Shown one piece after another: positions 8,904-16,678 of a stretch of DNA of 54,376 nt. Every line of letters begins with the position of its first letter. The first letter of the stretch is position 1. A program made the translations under genes and the position numbers. The notes under the pieces are model-generated. The model had not been told where the DNA came from, searched no databases, and worked only from the letters and a program-made list of their open reading frames with translations. This DNA comes from Timonella senegalensis JC301 (GTDB lineage: Bacteria; Actinomycetota; Actinomycetes; Actinomycetales; Cellulomonadaceae): contig NZ_HE978643.1 of NCBI RefSeq assembly GCF_000312125.1, positions 379,546 to 433,921 of the forward strand, read 5' to 3'.

Positions 8904-8943
8904 GGGTTCATTCTGACATCGCGGTATCCGGAGCGCCCGGTAT

Positions 8944-10026
8944 TTATTCGCCGTTTGGGGAGTTCAGCGCGTTGGCTGCCATGAGCGCCTGTAGCCCGCG
9001 TGCGTCGCCTTGGACGAGGATCGAAGTCACCGCAGTGTCTTCCCAAGCGCGCAACCGCTCCGCGATTCGAGGGATCGGTCCCACGAGGGCGACGTCGTCG
9101 ATGAGCTCGAGCGGAATGATCGAGGCGGCCTTCTCCTTTTCGCCCCGCGCGTAGAGATCGGCCACGTCCTCACAGACTTCCACGTATCCCAGGCGCTCAA
9201 CTGCGCTGCGGTGGAAGTTGGCTTCCCTGGCGCCCATGCCGCCGATATACAGGGCGAGGAACGGGCGGATGGCGTCGGCCGCCCGGTCGAGATCGTCGCT
9301 CGCGATCACTGGGACCGTGGCACTGACCTCGAACTCGCTTGCGGGGGAAAGGTCGGAGGAGCGTCGCGAGAATCCGTCCTCAAGAAGTTCGCGGAACTCC
9401 CCATCCAACTTGGGGGAGTAGAAGAGCGGCAACCAGCCGTCGCAGATCTCGGCTGCGAGTGCGATGTTCTTGGGCCCCTCGGCGGCAAGGTGAATGGGGA
9501 TGTCTTGGCGCAACGGGTGGACCGTGGACTTGAGTGGTTTACCAAACCCGGTGATACCCGCTTTGCGGGCGGCAAGGGGGTCCTCGGGTGCTCGGAGTGG
9601 GAGCTGGTAGAACGCGCCGTCCGCGGTGACGGGCTGCTCGCGGCGGAAGACCTGTCGCACGATGTCCACATACTCCCGGGTACGGGCGAGCGGGCGTGCG
9701 TACGGCTGGCCGTACCATCCCTCGACGACCTGCGGGCCGGAAACCCCGAGCCCCATGATGAATCGACCGCCGCTCAGGTGGTCCAGCGTAATTGCGGCCA
9801 TCGCTGCAGCGGTGGGTGTGCGGGCGCTCATTTGCATGACGGCGGTGCCAAGCCTGATCCGGGACGTGGACGCGCCCCACCAGGCAAGTGGAGTTAAAGC
9901 GTCGGAACCATACGCCTCGGAGGTCCACACGGAGTCGACGCCAAGAGCGTCTGCCTGGGTGAGCGCTTCCTGGACCCCTGGCGGAGGCCCTGCCTGCCAG
10001 TATCCGGCGTTAATTCCAATGCGCAT
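8944..10026 (-). CDS. LLM-class F420-dependent oxidoreductase
   Basis: Luciferase-like TIM-barrel protein of 360 residues beginning MRIGINAGYW, with the F420-subfamily pattern of VWTSEAYGSDALTPLAWWG (about 33-51) and MGLGVSGPQVVEGWYG. Such enzymes use reduced coenzyme F420 for hydride transfer to varied substrates. The window also carries cofE, so the cofactor can be made. The longer frame upstream to 10086 lacks homology; the ATG at 10026 has GAGGGG about 7 nt upstream. It lies 40 nt upstream of the start of the Eis-like gene in the same direction. That gene appears to have its own promoter. Substrate unknown. Confidence 0.88.
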   Translation of the reverse strand: MRIGINAGYWQAGPPPGVQEALTQADALGVDSVWTSEAYGSDALTPLAWWGASTSRIRLGTAVMQMSARTPTAAAMAAITLDHLSGGRFIMGLGVSGPQVVEGWYGQPYARPLARTREYVDIVRQVFRREQPVTADGAFYQLPLRAPEDPLAARKAGITGFGKPLKSTVHPLRQDIPIHLAAEGPKNIALAAEICDGWLPLFYSPKLDGEFRELLEDGFSRRSSDLSPASEFEVSATVPVIASDDLDRAADAIRPFLALYIGGMGAREANFHRSAVERLGYVEVCEDVADLYARGEKEKAASIIPLELIDDVALVGPIPRIAERLRAWEDTAVTSILVQGDARGLQALMAANALNSPNGE

Positions 10027-10138
10027 GACGGTACCCCTCATCGTTGAGTGTGCTTCTGCGAGCAAGTGCAGGTGCGTGCCAGACAAGAGTACTCGGTACG
10101 GCCGGTATCGGATACCTGTGAAGCGAGCGTCGAGACAA

Positions 10139-10177
10139 TACAGCCGGGCAGGTCATGGGGAGACCTGCCCGGCTGTA
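10139..10177 (-). terminator. Terminator of the GntR/DUF1648 operon
   Basis: Perfect 16-bp stem (10139-10154 with 10162-10177) and 7-nt loop, beginning 44 nt after the DUF1648 gene stop on the minus strand. No long T run follows. Confidence 0.8.
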
Positions 10178-10220
10178 AGGGCATGGAATGGGAGCCGGGC
10201 GACTATGTGCGGTGGTTCCG

Positions 10221-11204
10221 CTACCTCGACCGTTCAACCAGCGTATTGAGGAGGCCTGCCGCACCTGCTGCATCGTCAACGGTCACTACGAACTTGCGGT
10301 TGTCAGACATGGAGACCTCGAGGGCCTCGCCCTTGCGCAACACCACGCCGAGCGTGCCATTGAGGTCAGTCCGCCATCCCCAGCCACCAAAGTCGGTCAG
10401 AGGGCTGACGGAGATGACCTGCGCGGACTCGATCTCCGCGAGAGGGACGTACTTCTTGGGTAGGCCGATGGAGCTGCGGACTGTCAGCCCACTCGAGTCC
10501 ACACGGATGTCCCAGAGGAACATGGCGAGCAAGCCAAGGGACAGCAGTGCAGCGATGGCCAGAGCAAAGTAAGCCTTGCTCACCACCGCCAGAACGATGA
10601 GTCCGACTACAGCGGTGACTCCGGCGATGAGGTTGCTTTTGGAGAACTGACGTGCAAGCCAGACACCGGTTTCGTGCTCACCCAGCTGGGTGCGTGGAGC
10701 CAGTACATCCGGGTGGGCTGTGGCCAAGCTGTATTTTGGGGTGGGAAGTAGAGCCGCCAGAACCACTCCGAGCAGAAGGCCGATCACAACGCCAGTCGCG
10801 ATTGCGGCGTCCGGGAGATCAATCTTTGTGGGATCCACTGCGCCGCGTGCGTTGAAGCCGGTCGTTAGCGTGATTGCAGTCCCGAGCGAGGCCAGGGTGG
10901 TTGTTGTGACGATGCCGATGCGTTGGGCCGATGAATCTTTGCCCGCGAACCTCATGACGATCGTGAGGATGATGATCACAGCCAACATGATGGCAAGCGG
11001 AATGATGAATGCAGAGGCGAATGATCCGAACGCGTCCGGCCCGTTGGTGCCCCAGTGTGTGGGGAGGGTCTCGGGCATCTCCGGCTGCCAGATCAGAGGC
11101 ATGATCACACCCACGGCGAGGATGGCGATGCTCGGCAAGAGCGCCAGCAAGTAGAAGGCGCGAGCGGGGCGGGCGGTGCGGGCGGGGGAGTCGTGGGTCA
11201 TCAT
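10221..11204 (-). CDS. DUF1648-domain multi-pass membrane protein
   Basis: Integral membrane protein of 327 residues. The first hydrophobic segment (about 17-38) is followed by the DUF1648 pattern PEMPETLPTHWGTNGPDAFGS, then about five more membrane segments and a C-terminal soluble part (about 245-327) resembling a PH-like fold. Such proteins are often paired with YtrA-type GntR repressors, as here: the ATG overlaps the GntR stop by 4 nt, giving a translationally coupled operon. The family function is poorly defined; envelope stress is a guess from the pairing. Confidence 0.8.
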   Translation of the reverse strand: MMTHDSPARTARPARAFYLLALLPSIAILAVGVIMPLIWQPEMPETLPTHWGTNGPDAFGSFASAFIIPLAIMLAVIIILTIVMRFAGKDSSAQRIGIVTTTTLASLGTAITLTTGFNARGAVDPTKIDLPDAAIATGVVIGLLLGVVLAALLPTPKYSLATAHPDVLAPRTQLGEHETGVWLARQFSKSNLIAGVTAVVGLIVLAVVSKAYFALAIAALLSLGLLAMFLWDIRVDSSGLTVRSSIGLPKKYVPLAEIESAQVISVSPLTDFGGWGWRTDLNGTLGVVLRKGEALEVSMSDNRKFVVTVDDAAGAAGLLNTLVERSR

Positions 11205-11554
11205 TTGAGTGCCTCCTTGACCAGGGTCAGGATTGTGTCGGGTCCTAGGTTTGCCGCGTCGGCTTCTGCCACGAGGGCTGTGATTGCGCGCCTCACACGC
11301 TCAGGGACTTCAGCTGAGTGTGCTGTGACGATTGCTCCTCGCCCGCGCCGAAGTTCTAGGCTGCCCTCGTCCCGCAGCAGTTGGTAAGCGTGCAAGACGG
11401 TGTGCAGGTTGACGTCTAGCGCAGCCGCGAGTTCGCGTGCGGACGGCAACTTGTCCCCGGGCTGTAGGGTGCCGCTAAGGATGGCCACTCGAACCTGATG
11501 CGCGAGCTGCTCAAAGAGCGGTTCCGGGGAACTCGTATCAACGCGGTAAAGCAT
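11201..11554 (-). CDS. GntR-family transcriptional regulator, YtrA type
   Basis: DNA-binding repressor of 117 residues. The N-terminal winged helix has the family order PLFEQLAHQVRVAILSG, then LPSARELAAALDVNLHTV as the recognition region and the wing ELRRGRGAIV; a short helical tail replaces a ligand domain, as in the YtrA subfamily. The ATG at 11554 is chosen over one nine codons upstream because MLYRVD starts the homology and because TACAAT lies exactly 6 nt before it, suggesting a leaderless message. A palindrome lies between its -35 and -10 elements, implying autoregulation together with the DUF1648 gene. Confidence 0.88.
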   Translation of the reverse strand: MLYRVDTSSPEPLFEQLAHQVRVAILSGTLQPGDKLPSARELAAALDVNLHTVLHAYQLLRDEGSLELRRGRGAIVTAHSAEVPERVRRAITALVAEADAANLGPDTILTLVKEALK

Positions 11555-11560
11555 GCCCCA

Positions 11561-11590
11561 ATTGTAGTTGTTATATTGCAACTAAAACAA
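11561..11590 (-). promoter_or_regulatory. GntR-gene promoter with embedded palindromic operator
   Basis: On the minus strand TTGTTT (11590-11585), an 18-nt spacer, then TACAAT (11566-11561), 6 nt before the ATG. TAGTTG-N8-CAACTA (11565-11584) fills the spacer, so a bound repressor would block RNA polymerase. Confidence 0.65.
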
Positions 11591-11660
11591 GTGACGTGAC
11601 GGGGAAGCAAGTCTCGCTTGATATCTCACGCACGCCCGACCCCTCAGGCGCACCACGCAG

Positions 11661-11708
11661 AAAAGCCCCAACATCCTCCGCCGATTTCGGGGGTGATGTC
11701 AGGGCCTT
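11661..11708 (-). terminator. Terminator downstream of cysE
   Basis: Imperfect hairpin with GCCC/GGGC base and a GACATC-GATGTT middle, ending in TTTT on the minus strand, about 20 nt after the cysE stop. Confidence 0.65.
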
Positions 11709-11729
11709 CTAAGTAGGAGCAGGCCTACC

Positions 11730-12317
11730 TCAGATGAAGATTGCAGGGTCCTCGCATTGGTCGACCTCGGGGGCCGCTTTTGGGCGGTCCTTTACCTTGG
11801 CGGGGACACCCACGGCAACGGCACCGGGCGGAACTTCCTTGACCACCACGGCATTAGCGCCAATCTGAGCGCCGTCACCAACCCAGATTGCACCCAGTAC
11901 CTTGGCGCCAGCACCTATCACCACGTTGTCGCCGATGGTTGGGTGGCGCTTGCCGTGGCTCATGGAGCGCCCGCCTAGGGTGACACCGTGGAACATGGTT
12001 ACGCCGTTGCCCACCACGGCGGTTTCGCCGATAACTACGCCCATCCCGTGGTCGATGAAGATGCGCCGACCGAGGGTTGCCCCTGGGTGGATCTCAACTC
12101 CGGTGAGGGAACGAGTGAACTGGGAGATGAGGCGCGCTGGAAGTTTGAGTGCCCGCGTTTGCCACATCTTGTGGGTAAGTCGGTGCGACCACAGGGCGTG
12201 CAGGCCTGGGTATGCCAGGACGATCTCGGCGGTCGTGCGCGCAGCAGGATCACGGTCTCGCGCGGCCTGAAGGTCTTCGCGCAGGAGCCGTACGGCACGA
12301 ACGATTCGGTTCGCCAT
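11730..12317 (-). CDS. cysE: Serine O-acetyltransferase
   Basis: Makes O-acetylserine from serine and acetyl-CoA, the first step of cysteine synthesis. The 195-residue product has a short helical N-terminus (about 1-65) and a left-handed beta-helix of hexapeptide repeats (about 75-165) with the family segments [29 protein letters not shown] and [19 protein letters not shown]. The C-terminal tail ends in Ile, the residue typically inserted into the CysK active site to form cysteine synthase, so a complex with the adjacent CysK is likely. ATG at 12317 with GAGAGGA upstream. It follows cysK in the same direction but a 226-nt gap with a large inverted repeat separates them. Confidence 0.93.
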   Translation of the reverse strand: MANRIVRAVRLLREDLQAARDRDPAARTTAEIVLAYPGLHALWSHRLTHKMWQTRALKLPARLISQFTRSLTGVEIHPGATLGRRIFIDHGMGVVIGETAVVGNGVTMFHGVTLGGRSMSHGKRHPTIGDNVVIGAGAKVLGAIWVGDGAQIGANAVVVKEVPPGAVAVGVPAKVKDRPKAAPEVDQCEDPAIFI

Positions 12318-12421
12318 GTGGTCCTCTCGTATGAACTAGTGACGCGGGCGGGGTAACCAACCATCAAACCAGCGATCGATCTTTTCCACGGCTACAACCC
12401 GCGCGGCCCCGAGTTTATGCC

Positions 12422-12492
12422 CGTGGCCCGCGATTTCATGGCTGTGAGTCGCGTAACAGCGTCACAACTCGACCATGCAACCGCGGGCCACG
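12422..12492. terminator. Inverted repeat downstream of cysK
   Basis: Eleven-bp perfect arms (CGTGGCCCGCG, 12422-12432, and 12482-12492) with a 49-nt loop holding a second small hairpin (GCTGT/ACAGC). It begins about 50 nt after the cysK stop and may end that transcript. Confidence 0.5.
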
Positions 12493-12543
12493 CTAAGACT
12501 CGCTAGTTCCCCCAGGGAGTCCGGAGAAAGGGATTCCGTGGAA

Positions 12544-13479
12544 TCAGTCCATGAGGTCCGAGTAGAGGACCGAGGTCAGGTAGCGCTCACCGAATGATGG
12601 CACGATCACAACGATCGTCTTGCCTGCGTTCTCTTCACGTGCAGCTACCTGGAGTGCAGCGTTGATCGCTGCACCGGACGAGATGCCAACGAGCAGTCCT
12701 TCTTCGCGTGCCGCACGCCGCGCGTACTCAACAGCGGTGTCGCCGGTGATGTCGATGACCTCGTCGTAGATCTCGGTGTTGAGGACCTCTGGCACGAAGT
12801 TTGCGCCGATGCCCTGGATTTTGTGTGGTCCGGGTGCGCCGCCGTTGAGGATTGCGGACTCTGCTGGCTCAACTGCGATGACCTGGACGCTTGGCTTGCG
12901 TTCCTTGAGGACCTCACCGATTCCGGTGATGGTTCCGCCGGTTCCGATTCCGGCAACCACGATGTCCACGGCGCCGTCGGTGTCGTTCCAGATTTCCTCG
13001 GCGGTGGTTGCTCGGTGGATCGCGGGGTTGGCCTCGTTGGCGAACTGCTTTGCCAGGATCGCGCCGGGGTTCTCCTCGACGATGCGGTTAGCCTCGTCCA
13101 CAGCGCCCTTCATACCGGCAGCACCTGGGGTGAGGACCAGTTCTGCGCCGAACGCACGCAGAAGCGCGCGGCGTTCCTTGGACATGCTCTCTGGCATGGT
13201 CAGGATGACCTTGTATCCGCGTGCTGCGCCGACCATTGCGAGTGCGATTCCGGTGTTTCCAGAGGTTGCCTCAACGATCGTGCCGCCTGGCTTGAGGGCG
13301 CCGGATGCCTCTGCGGCGTCAACGATTGCCACGCCGATGCGGTCCTTGACGGAGTTTGCTGGGTTGTAGAACTCGAGTTTTGCCAGGACGGTTGCGTGGG
13401 CGCCCTCGGTGAGCTTGTTCAGGCGAACGAGTGGGGTGTTGCCAACGAGCTTGGTGACGTCTTCGTAAATGCGAGCCAT
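12544..13479 (-). CDS. cysK: Cysteine synthase A (O-acetylserine sulfhydrylase)
   Basis: PLP enzyme that makes cysteine from O-acetylserine and sulfide; substrate is provided by the adjacent cysE product. It has 311 residues, standard length. Lys45 in [11 protein letters not shown] is the PLP Schiff-base lysine; ATSGNTG (71-77) binds the substrate carboxylate; [13 protein letters not shown] is the phosphate loop. ATG at 13479 with AAGGAAAC upstream. A 43-codon open frame ends inside this ribosome site (see separate entry). The upstream 620 nt to tRNA-Gly hold no convincing long gene. Confidence 0.95.
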   Translation of the reverse strand: MARIYEDVTKLVGNTPLVRLNKLTEGAHATVLAKLEFYNPANSVKDRIGVAIVDAAEASGALKPGGTIVEATSGNTGIALAMVGAARGYKVILTMPESMSKERRALLRAFGAELVLTPGAAGMKGAVDEANRIVEENPGAILAKQFANEANPAIHRATTAEEIWNDTDGAVDIVVAGIGTGGTITGIGEVLKERKPSVQVIAVEPAESAILNGGAPGPHKIQGIGANFVPEVLNTEIYDEVIDITGDTAVEYARRAAREEGLLVGISSGAAINAALQVAAREENAGKTIVVIVPSFGERYLTSVLYSDLMD

Positions 13480-13488
13480 GATGTTTCC

Positions 13489-13620
13489 TTATGTGATTGT
13501 GCGCGGGTCCTCGCGTGCTACGGGGAGTGCGAGGAAGGGGGTGTGTACTTTGAATGTACTGCTGGTGCCCATCACAGGTGCTGCGACATTACACAGGAAA
13601 CGTGAAATGCGCGCGTCCAT
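13489..13620 (-). CDS. Possible upstream short ORF overlapping the cysK ribosome site
   Basis: A 43-codon frame from ATG at 13620 (or 48 codons from an in-frame ATG at 13635) ends with TAA whose last two A bases belong to the AAGGAAAC preceding cysK. It begins MDARISRFLCN and has one cysteine. In mycobacteria, short upstream ORFs with cysteine runs control sulfur genes by attenuation; this one lacks a cysteine run, so the parallel is positional only. It has no obvious ribosome site. It may be chance. Confidence 0.2.
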   Translation of the reverse strand: MDARISRFLCNVAAPVMGTSSTFKVHTPFLALPVAREDPRTIT

Positions 13621-13676
13621 TCGCTGAAGTTTCATCTACTGCCGTTCCAGCGTGGAACTGTGGGCGTAGGGGTATG

Positions 13677-13715
13677 GAGCATTGCATCCGGGGCAGGCCG
13701 GAGTCAGCAATGCTC
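13677..13715. repeat. Hairpin with 9-bp outer stem and nested 5-bp stem
   Basis: GAGCATTGC/GCAATGCTC enclose TCCGG/CCGGA. It lies 200 nt upstream of cysK in the large gene-poor gap and could be a terminator or part of a leader RNA. Confidence 0.6.
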
Positions 13716-13880
13716 TAGAGACAGCAACAGACGCGGTGCGAAAAAGAGAGTGCGCGGAAAGGGGCGGTGGAGGCGTTGCGTGCGTTCACCGTTCTCGTCC
13801 TTTCGTTGCGCGTACTCATGAAGATGTGTCGACCGGTTGGCACCAAGCGGCGCCGCGGTGTTGGAGCCCGAGCGGAATCT

Positions 13881-13900
13881 GCGTTTGCCTAGGTAAACGC
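13881..13900. repeat. 20-bp near-perfect palindrome
   Basis: GCGTTTGCCTAGGTAAACGC, symmetric except one base pair, in the cysK-tRNA gap. Could be an operator. Confidence 0.5.
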
Positions 13901-13972
13901 ACGCCACCAGCAGGTCACTACCCATGAGCGTAGGTCGGGTCTCAAGATTATGTCTAACCGAAGTCCGTATGG

Positions 13973-13990
13973 TGGACGCTAAAGCGTCCA
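13973..13990. repeat. 18-bp palindrome TGGACGCT-AA-AGCGTCCA
   Basis: Perfect 8-bp arms around a 2-nt centre, 10 nt from a copy of the 13-bp dispersed motif. No gene recognised nearby on either strand. Confidence 0.5.
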
Positions 13991-14000
13991 TGTTTCGCCT

Positions 14001-14013
14001 GATTTACGACGAT
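14001..14013 (-). repeat. Dispersed motif ATCGTCGNNAATC, copy 3
   Basis: Exact copy on the minus strand (NN = TA) in the cysK-tRNA-Gly gap. Confidence 0.5.
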
Positions 14014-14064
14014 CGTGGTCCCGTCCCAGCCCCGCCTCACTCTTGATGCCCATGCGGAAAAACA

Positions 14065-14097
14065 AAAAGAGGAGAACCAGATTGGTTCTCCTCTTTT
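14065..14097 (-). terminator. tRNA-Gly terminator
   Basis: Perfect 14-bp stem (AAAAGAGGAGAACC, 5-nt loop) followed on the minus strand by T-rich sequence, just after the tRNA 3' end. Confidence 0.9.
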
Positions 14098-14100
14098 ACG

Positions 14101-14174
14101 TGGAGCGGGTGACGAGAATCGAACTCGCGTCATTAGTTTGGAAGACTAAGGCTTTACCATTAAGCTACACCCGC
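14101..14174 (-). tRNA. tRNA-Gly (anticodon TCC), CCA encoded
   Basis: Minus strand begins GCGGGTGTAGCTTAATGG, has anticodon loop CTTCCAA with TCC, T-loop GTTCGATTC, and ends CACCCGCT-CCA. The acceptor stem GCGGGTG/CACCCGC pairs fully. Confidence 0.97.
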
Positions 14175-14186
14175 TTGACTCGTTAA

Positions 14187-14215
14187 ACTCTAGCGAAGTT
14201 CCTGATCATTTCCAA
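14187..14215 (-). promoter_or_regulatory. tRNA-Gly promoter
   Basis: Minus strand TTGGAA (14215-14210), 17-nt spacer, TAGAGT (14192-14187), about 12 nt before the tRNA 5' end. The rest of the 281-nt gap to tRNA-Pro has no gene I can support. Confidence 0.6.
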
Positions 14216-14396
14216 ATCAGTGGATCTTGCCGTTGTTTGCCGATTCGCTTCAACCTTACGGTCTTGGCGACGAGTAAAACTTTAACAGCATGAGTGGGAG
14301 TCAATGCAAATCGGCCCAGATCCTATTGCAGCGTTCCGGCGAACAACCGCGCTATCGAGCCAAAAATGCGGGGGCCGGATAAGCGATTTCACAAAC

Positions 14397-14425
14397 TTGA
14401 AGTCATGCACTAATGTTCTTATCTG
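14397..14425 (+). promoter_or_regulatory. tRNA-Pro promoter
   Basis: TTGAAG, 17-nt spacer, TATCTG, ending 30 nt before the tRNA. Confidence 0.5.
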
Positions 14426-14455
14426 TGCTCACGAGGTGTTCGAGAGTGCAGGTAT

Positions 14456-14534
<79 letters not shown>

Positions 14535-14542
14535 TACAAATA

Positions 14543-14578
14543 GGCGGGCCGGAGAGAAATCTCGGGCCCGCCTTTTTT
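14543..14578 (+). terminator. tRNA-Pro terminator
   Basis: GGCGGGCC/GGCCCGCC stem followed by six T. Confidence 0.9.
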
Positions 14579-14636
14579 GCGTTTGCCCGCCTGGGGCTGG
14601 CGAGGACGGGCCCGCGTTGTGCTGGGTCGGGACCAC

Positions 14637-14693
14637 AATCGTCGATAATCAGTGGCGCCGTAGGCGCCACAACCCAAAAATTCACGACGATTC
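14637..14693. repeat. Hairpin bounded by inverted copies of the dispersed motif
   Basis: AATCGTCG (14637-14644) pairs with CGACGATT (14686-14693) around a perfect GTGGCGCC-GTA-GGCGCCAC hairpin. The left end is an exact ATCGTCGNNAATC copy (14638-14650); the right end is an inverted copy with one mismatch. It lies in the 480-nt gap between tRNA-Pro and tig. Confidence 0.6.
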
Positions 14694-14727
14694 AGCCGGC
14701 TTCCAGCCCCACGTCCCGTGCCGCGGT

Positions 14728-14745
14728 GGTGAGACTTGTCTCACC
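14728..14745. promoter_or_regulatory. 18-bp palindrome GGTGAGAC-TT-GTCTCACC upstream of tig
   Basis: Perfect 8-bp arms with flanking CCGCGG on each side. It lies about 315 nt before the tig start and may be an operator or a hairpin in an upstream transcript. Confidence 0.5.
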
Positions 14746-15059
14746 GCGGGCGCGGAATCGCGCCGAAACGCCGGCAGATGCGGGCCATATGCGCGGACGC
14801 AAACGGGCGTTGACGAAAGCGACAATGACTAGGCGCCGCGTAATGTCGTAAGATTCTACGGTTAGTCTTGTCAGCACTCTAGGCAAGAAGTAGTACCCAA
14901 GGTCGCCAAGACACTCGCCGCGACCCGCAGAATGCGCCCAACGGATACCCTCCGGAAGGCACAGCCCTGCGTGCGGCGCAGAAGGTCAGCGAACCGAACA
15001 CATGAACATTCCCGCCACAACCAAGGGGTGGGAGACAACCCAAGTTGGAGACCATCGAA

Positions 15060-16400
15060 GTGAAGAGCACCGTCGAGACCCTGGACCCAACCAAGTCCAA
15101 GTTGACCGTCCAGGTAGAGGCAGCGGAGCTCCAGCCTGCGATCGCCCACGCCTACGAGCACATCGCCCAGGACATCAACGTCCCAGGCTTCCGTAAGGGC
15201 AAGGTGCCACCACGCATCATTGACCAGCGTGTTGGCCGTGCAGCTGTTTTGGAGCACGCAATCAACGAGGCACTGCCAGGCCTTTACCGTGACGCAATCG
15301 CACAGTCGGAGCTGCGTCCACTTGGTCAGCCAACAGTTGAGATCACTGTCCTGCCTATCGCGGACAACGAAGAGGACTACCTCGAGTTCACCGCTGAGGT
15401 TGAGGTTCGCCCAGACTTCGAACTCCCATCCTTCGAGGGCCTGTCCCTCGAGGTTCCTACCGCTGAGGTCACCGACGAGGACGTAGAGGGTCGCCTTGAC
15501 GCACTCCGCGCCCGCTTCGGCACCCTCGTTGGTGTTGACCGCCCAGCCGCACACGGCGACTTCGTGGTTCTCGACCTCACCGCAAAGATCGGTGACGAGG
15601 AAGTCGACAACGTTTCGGGCATCTCGTATGAGATCGGCACCGGCAACATGCTTGAGGGCCTCGACGAGGCACTGACCGGCCTTTCCGCTGGAGAGACCAC
15701 CACGTTCGTGGCACCTCTCGCAGGCGGCGAGCGCGCTGGTGAGGAAGCAAACATCACCGTCACCGCAACCTCGGTCAAGGAGCGCGAGCTTCCTGAGGTT
15801 GACGACGACTTCGCACAGATGGCGTCCGAGTTTGACACGGTTGAGGAGCTCAAGGCTGACCTGCGCGAGCAGGCCGCATCGATCTCCGTTTCGAACCAGG
15901 CTGTTGCTGCCCGCGACCTCCTGCTCGAGGAGCTCAACAAGGTTGACTTCCCACTGCCACAGGGCGTCATCGACGCTGAGGTTCACCGCCACCTCGAGTC
16001 CGAGGGACGCCTCGAGGACGACGAGCACCGCGCAGAGGTCACCGGTGACACCACCGTTGCACTCAAGAACCAGATCCTTCTTGACACCCTTGCTGAGAAG
16101 CTCGAGATCAAGGTCAGCCAGCAGGAGCTGCTCGACTACATGATCTCCGCTTCGCGCCAGTACGGCATGGACCCACAGCAGTTCATCTCGGCTCTTGACC
16201 AGCAGGGTCAGATCCCGATGATGGTCGGCGAGGTCGCTCGCTCCAAGTCGCTCGCAGTTGCACTGCGCCAGATCGAGGTCAAGGACGCAGCCGGCACGGT
16301 TGTGGACCTGTCCGAGTTCATCGGCACGGACGAGGACGACGCTGCCGCTGAGCAGATCGTTGAGGCTGCAGCAGCTGCAGCCGAGACCGAAGAGAACTGA
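15060..16400 (+). CDS. tig: Trigger factor
   Basis: Ribosome-associated chaperone and peptidyl-prolyl isomerase that meets nascent chains at the exit tunnel. It has 446 residues. The ribosome-docking signature GFRKGKVP is at 43-50, an FKBP-type PPIase domain spans about 150-240, and helical arms follow, ending in an acidic/Ala-rich tail. I choose GTG at 15060: related trigger factors start MKSAVE, matching VKSTVE here, and GGAG lies 9 nt upstream; the alternative TTG at 15045 adds five residues and has a more distant GGGAG. It is followed by its own terminator, then clpP1-clpP2-clpX, the standard bacterial tig-clp order. Confidence 0.95.
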   Translation: MKSTVETLDPTKSKLTVQVEAAELQPAIAHAYEHIAQDINVPGFRKGKVPPRIIDQRVGRAAVLEHAINEALPGLYRDAIAQSELRPLGQPTVEITVLPIADNEEDYLEFTAEVEVRPDFELPSFEGLSLEVPTAEVTDEDVEGRLDALRARFGTLVGVDRPAAHGDFVVLDLTAKIGDEEVDNVSGISYEIGTGNMLEGLDEALTGLSAGETTTFVAPLAGGERAGEEANITVTATSVKERELPEVDDDFAQMASEFDTVEELKADLREQAASISVSNQAVAARDLLLEELNKVDFPLPQGVIDAEVHRHLESEGRLEDDEHRAEVTGDTTVALKNQILLDTLAEKLEIKVSQQELLDYMISASRQYGMDPQQFISALDQQGQIPMMVGEVARSKSLAVALRQIEVKDAAGTVVDLSEFIGTDEDDAAAEQIVEAAAAAAETEEN

Positions 16401-16423
16401 TCCTCTTCTAGAGCACCACTTGG

Positions 16424-16460
16424 GCGGTGGGTCGCGCTGTGCGCGGCCCACCGCTTTTTT
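16424..16460 (+). terminator. tig terminator
   Basis: GCGGTGGG-stem with complementary CCCACCGC arm and six T, 24 nt after the tig stop. Confidence 0.9.
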
Positions 16461-16476
16461 GGCGCTGTGCGCCACA

Positions 16477-16537
16477 GATTCTCGACGATTGTGCCAGCGT
16501 GACGTGTCGACGTCCCGTTGGCACAATCGTCGGTAAT
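16477..16537. repeat. Large inverted repeat carrying two inverted dispersed motifs
   Basis: Perfect 14-bp arms CGACGATTGTGCCA (16483-16496) and complement (16519-16532), with a nested GACGT/ACGTC hairpin (16501-16514). The outer edges extend into one exact ATCGTCGNNAATC copy (16477-16489, minus) and one with a single mismatch (16525-16537, plus). It lies between tig and clpP1. Confidence 0.7.
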
Positions 16538-16579
16538 TCGGGCTGTTCGGGGCCCCGTGTTCGCTATCAGCGCTGACAG

Positions 16580-16597
16580 TGTGCGCCTTGAGCGAAA
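16580..16597 (+). promoter_or_regulatory. Candidate ClgR operator upstream of clpP1
   Basis: CGC-N5-GCG core (CGCCTTGAGCG) with A/T-rich flank resembles the actinobacterial ClgR consensus (WNNWCGCYNANRGCGWWS, from memory) with about three mismatches. ClgR activates clpP1P2 in related bacteria. It is 82 nt before the clpP1 start. Confidence 0.35.
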
Positions 16598-16678
16598 CAA
16601 GGGTATTCGAGGAGTTTTTAGTTTGGCGTTGGCGTTAAGGTCAAAGCAACAAGAAGCACATATCTGATGGGAGTTAGC

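Noticed and set aside
13682-13991. Small ORFs of 81 and 95 residues on opposite strands in the cysK-tRNA gap
   Set aside because: No motif, no ribosome site, low-complexity composition; the region looks structural.
14871-16526. 551-residue minus-strand ORF
   Set aside because: Antisense of tig, a by-product of GC-rich codon bias; no recognisable domain.
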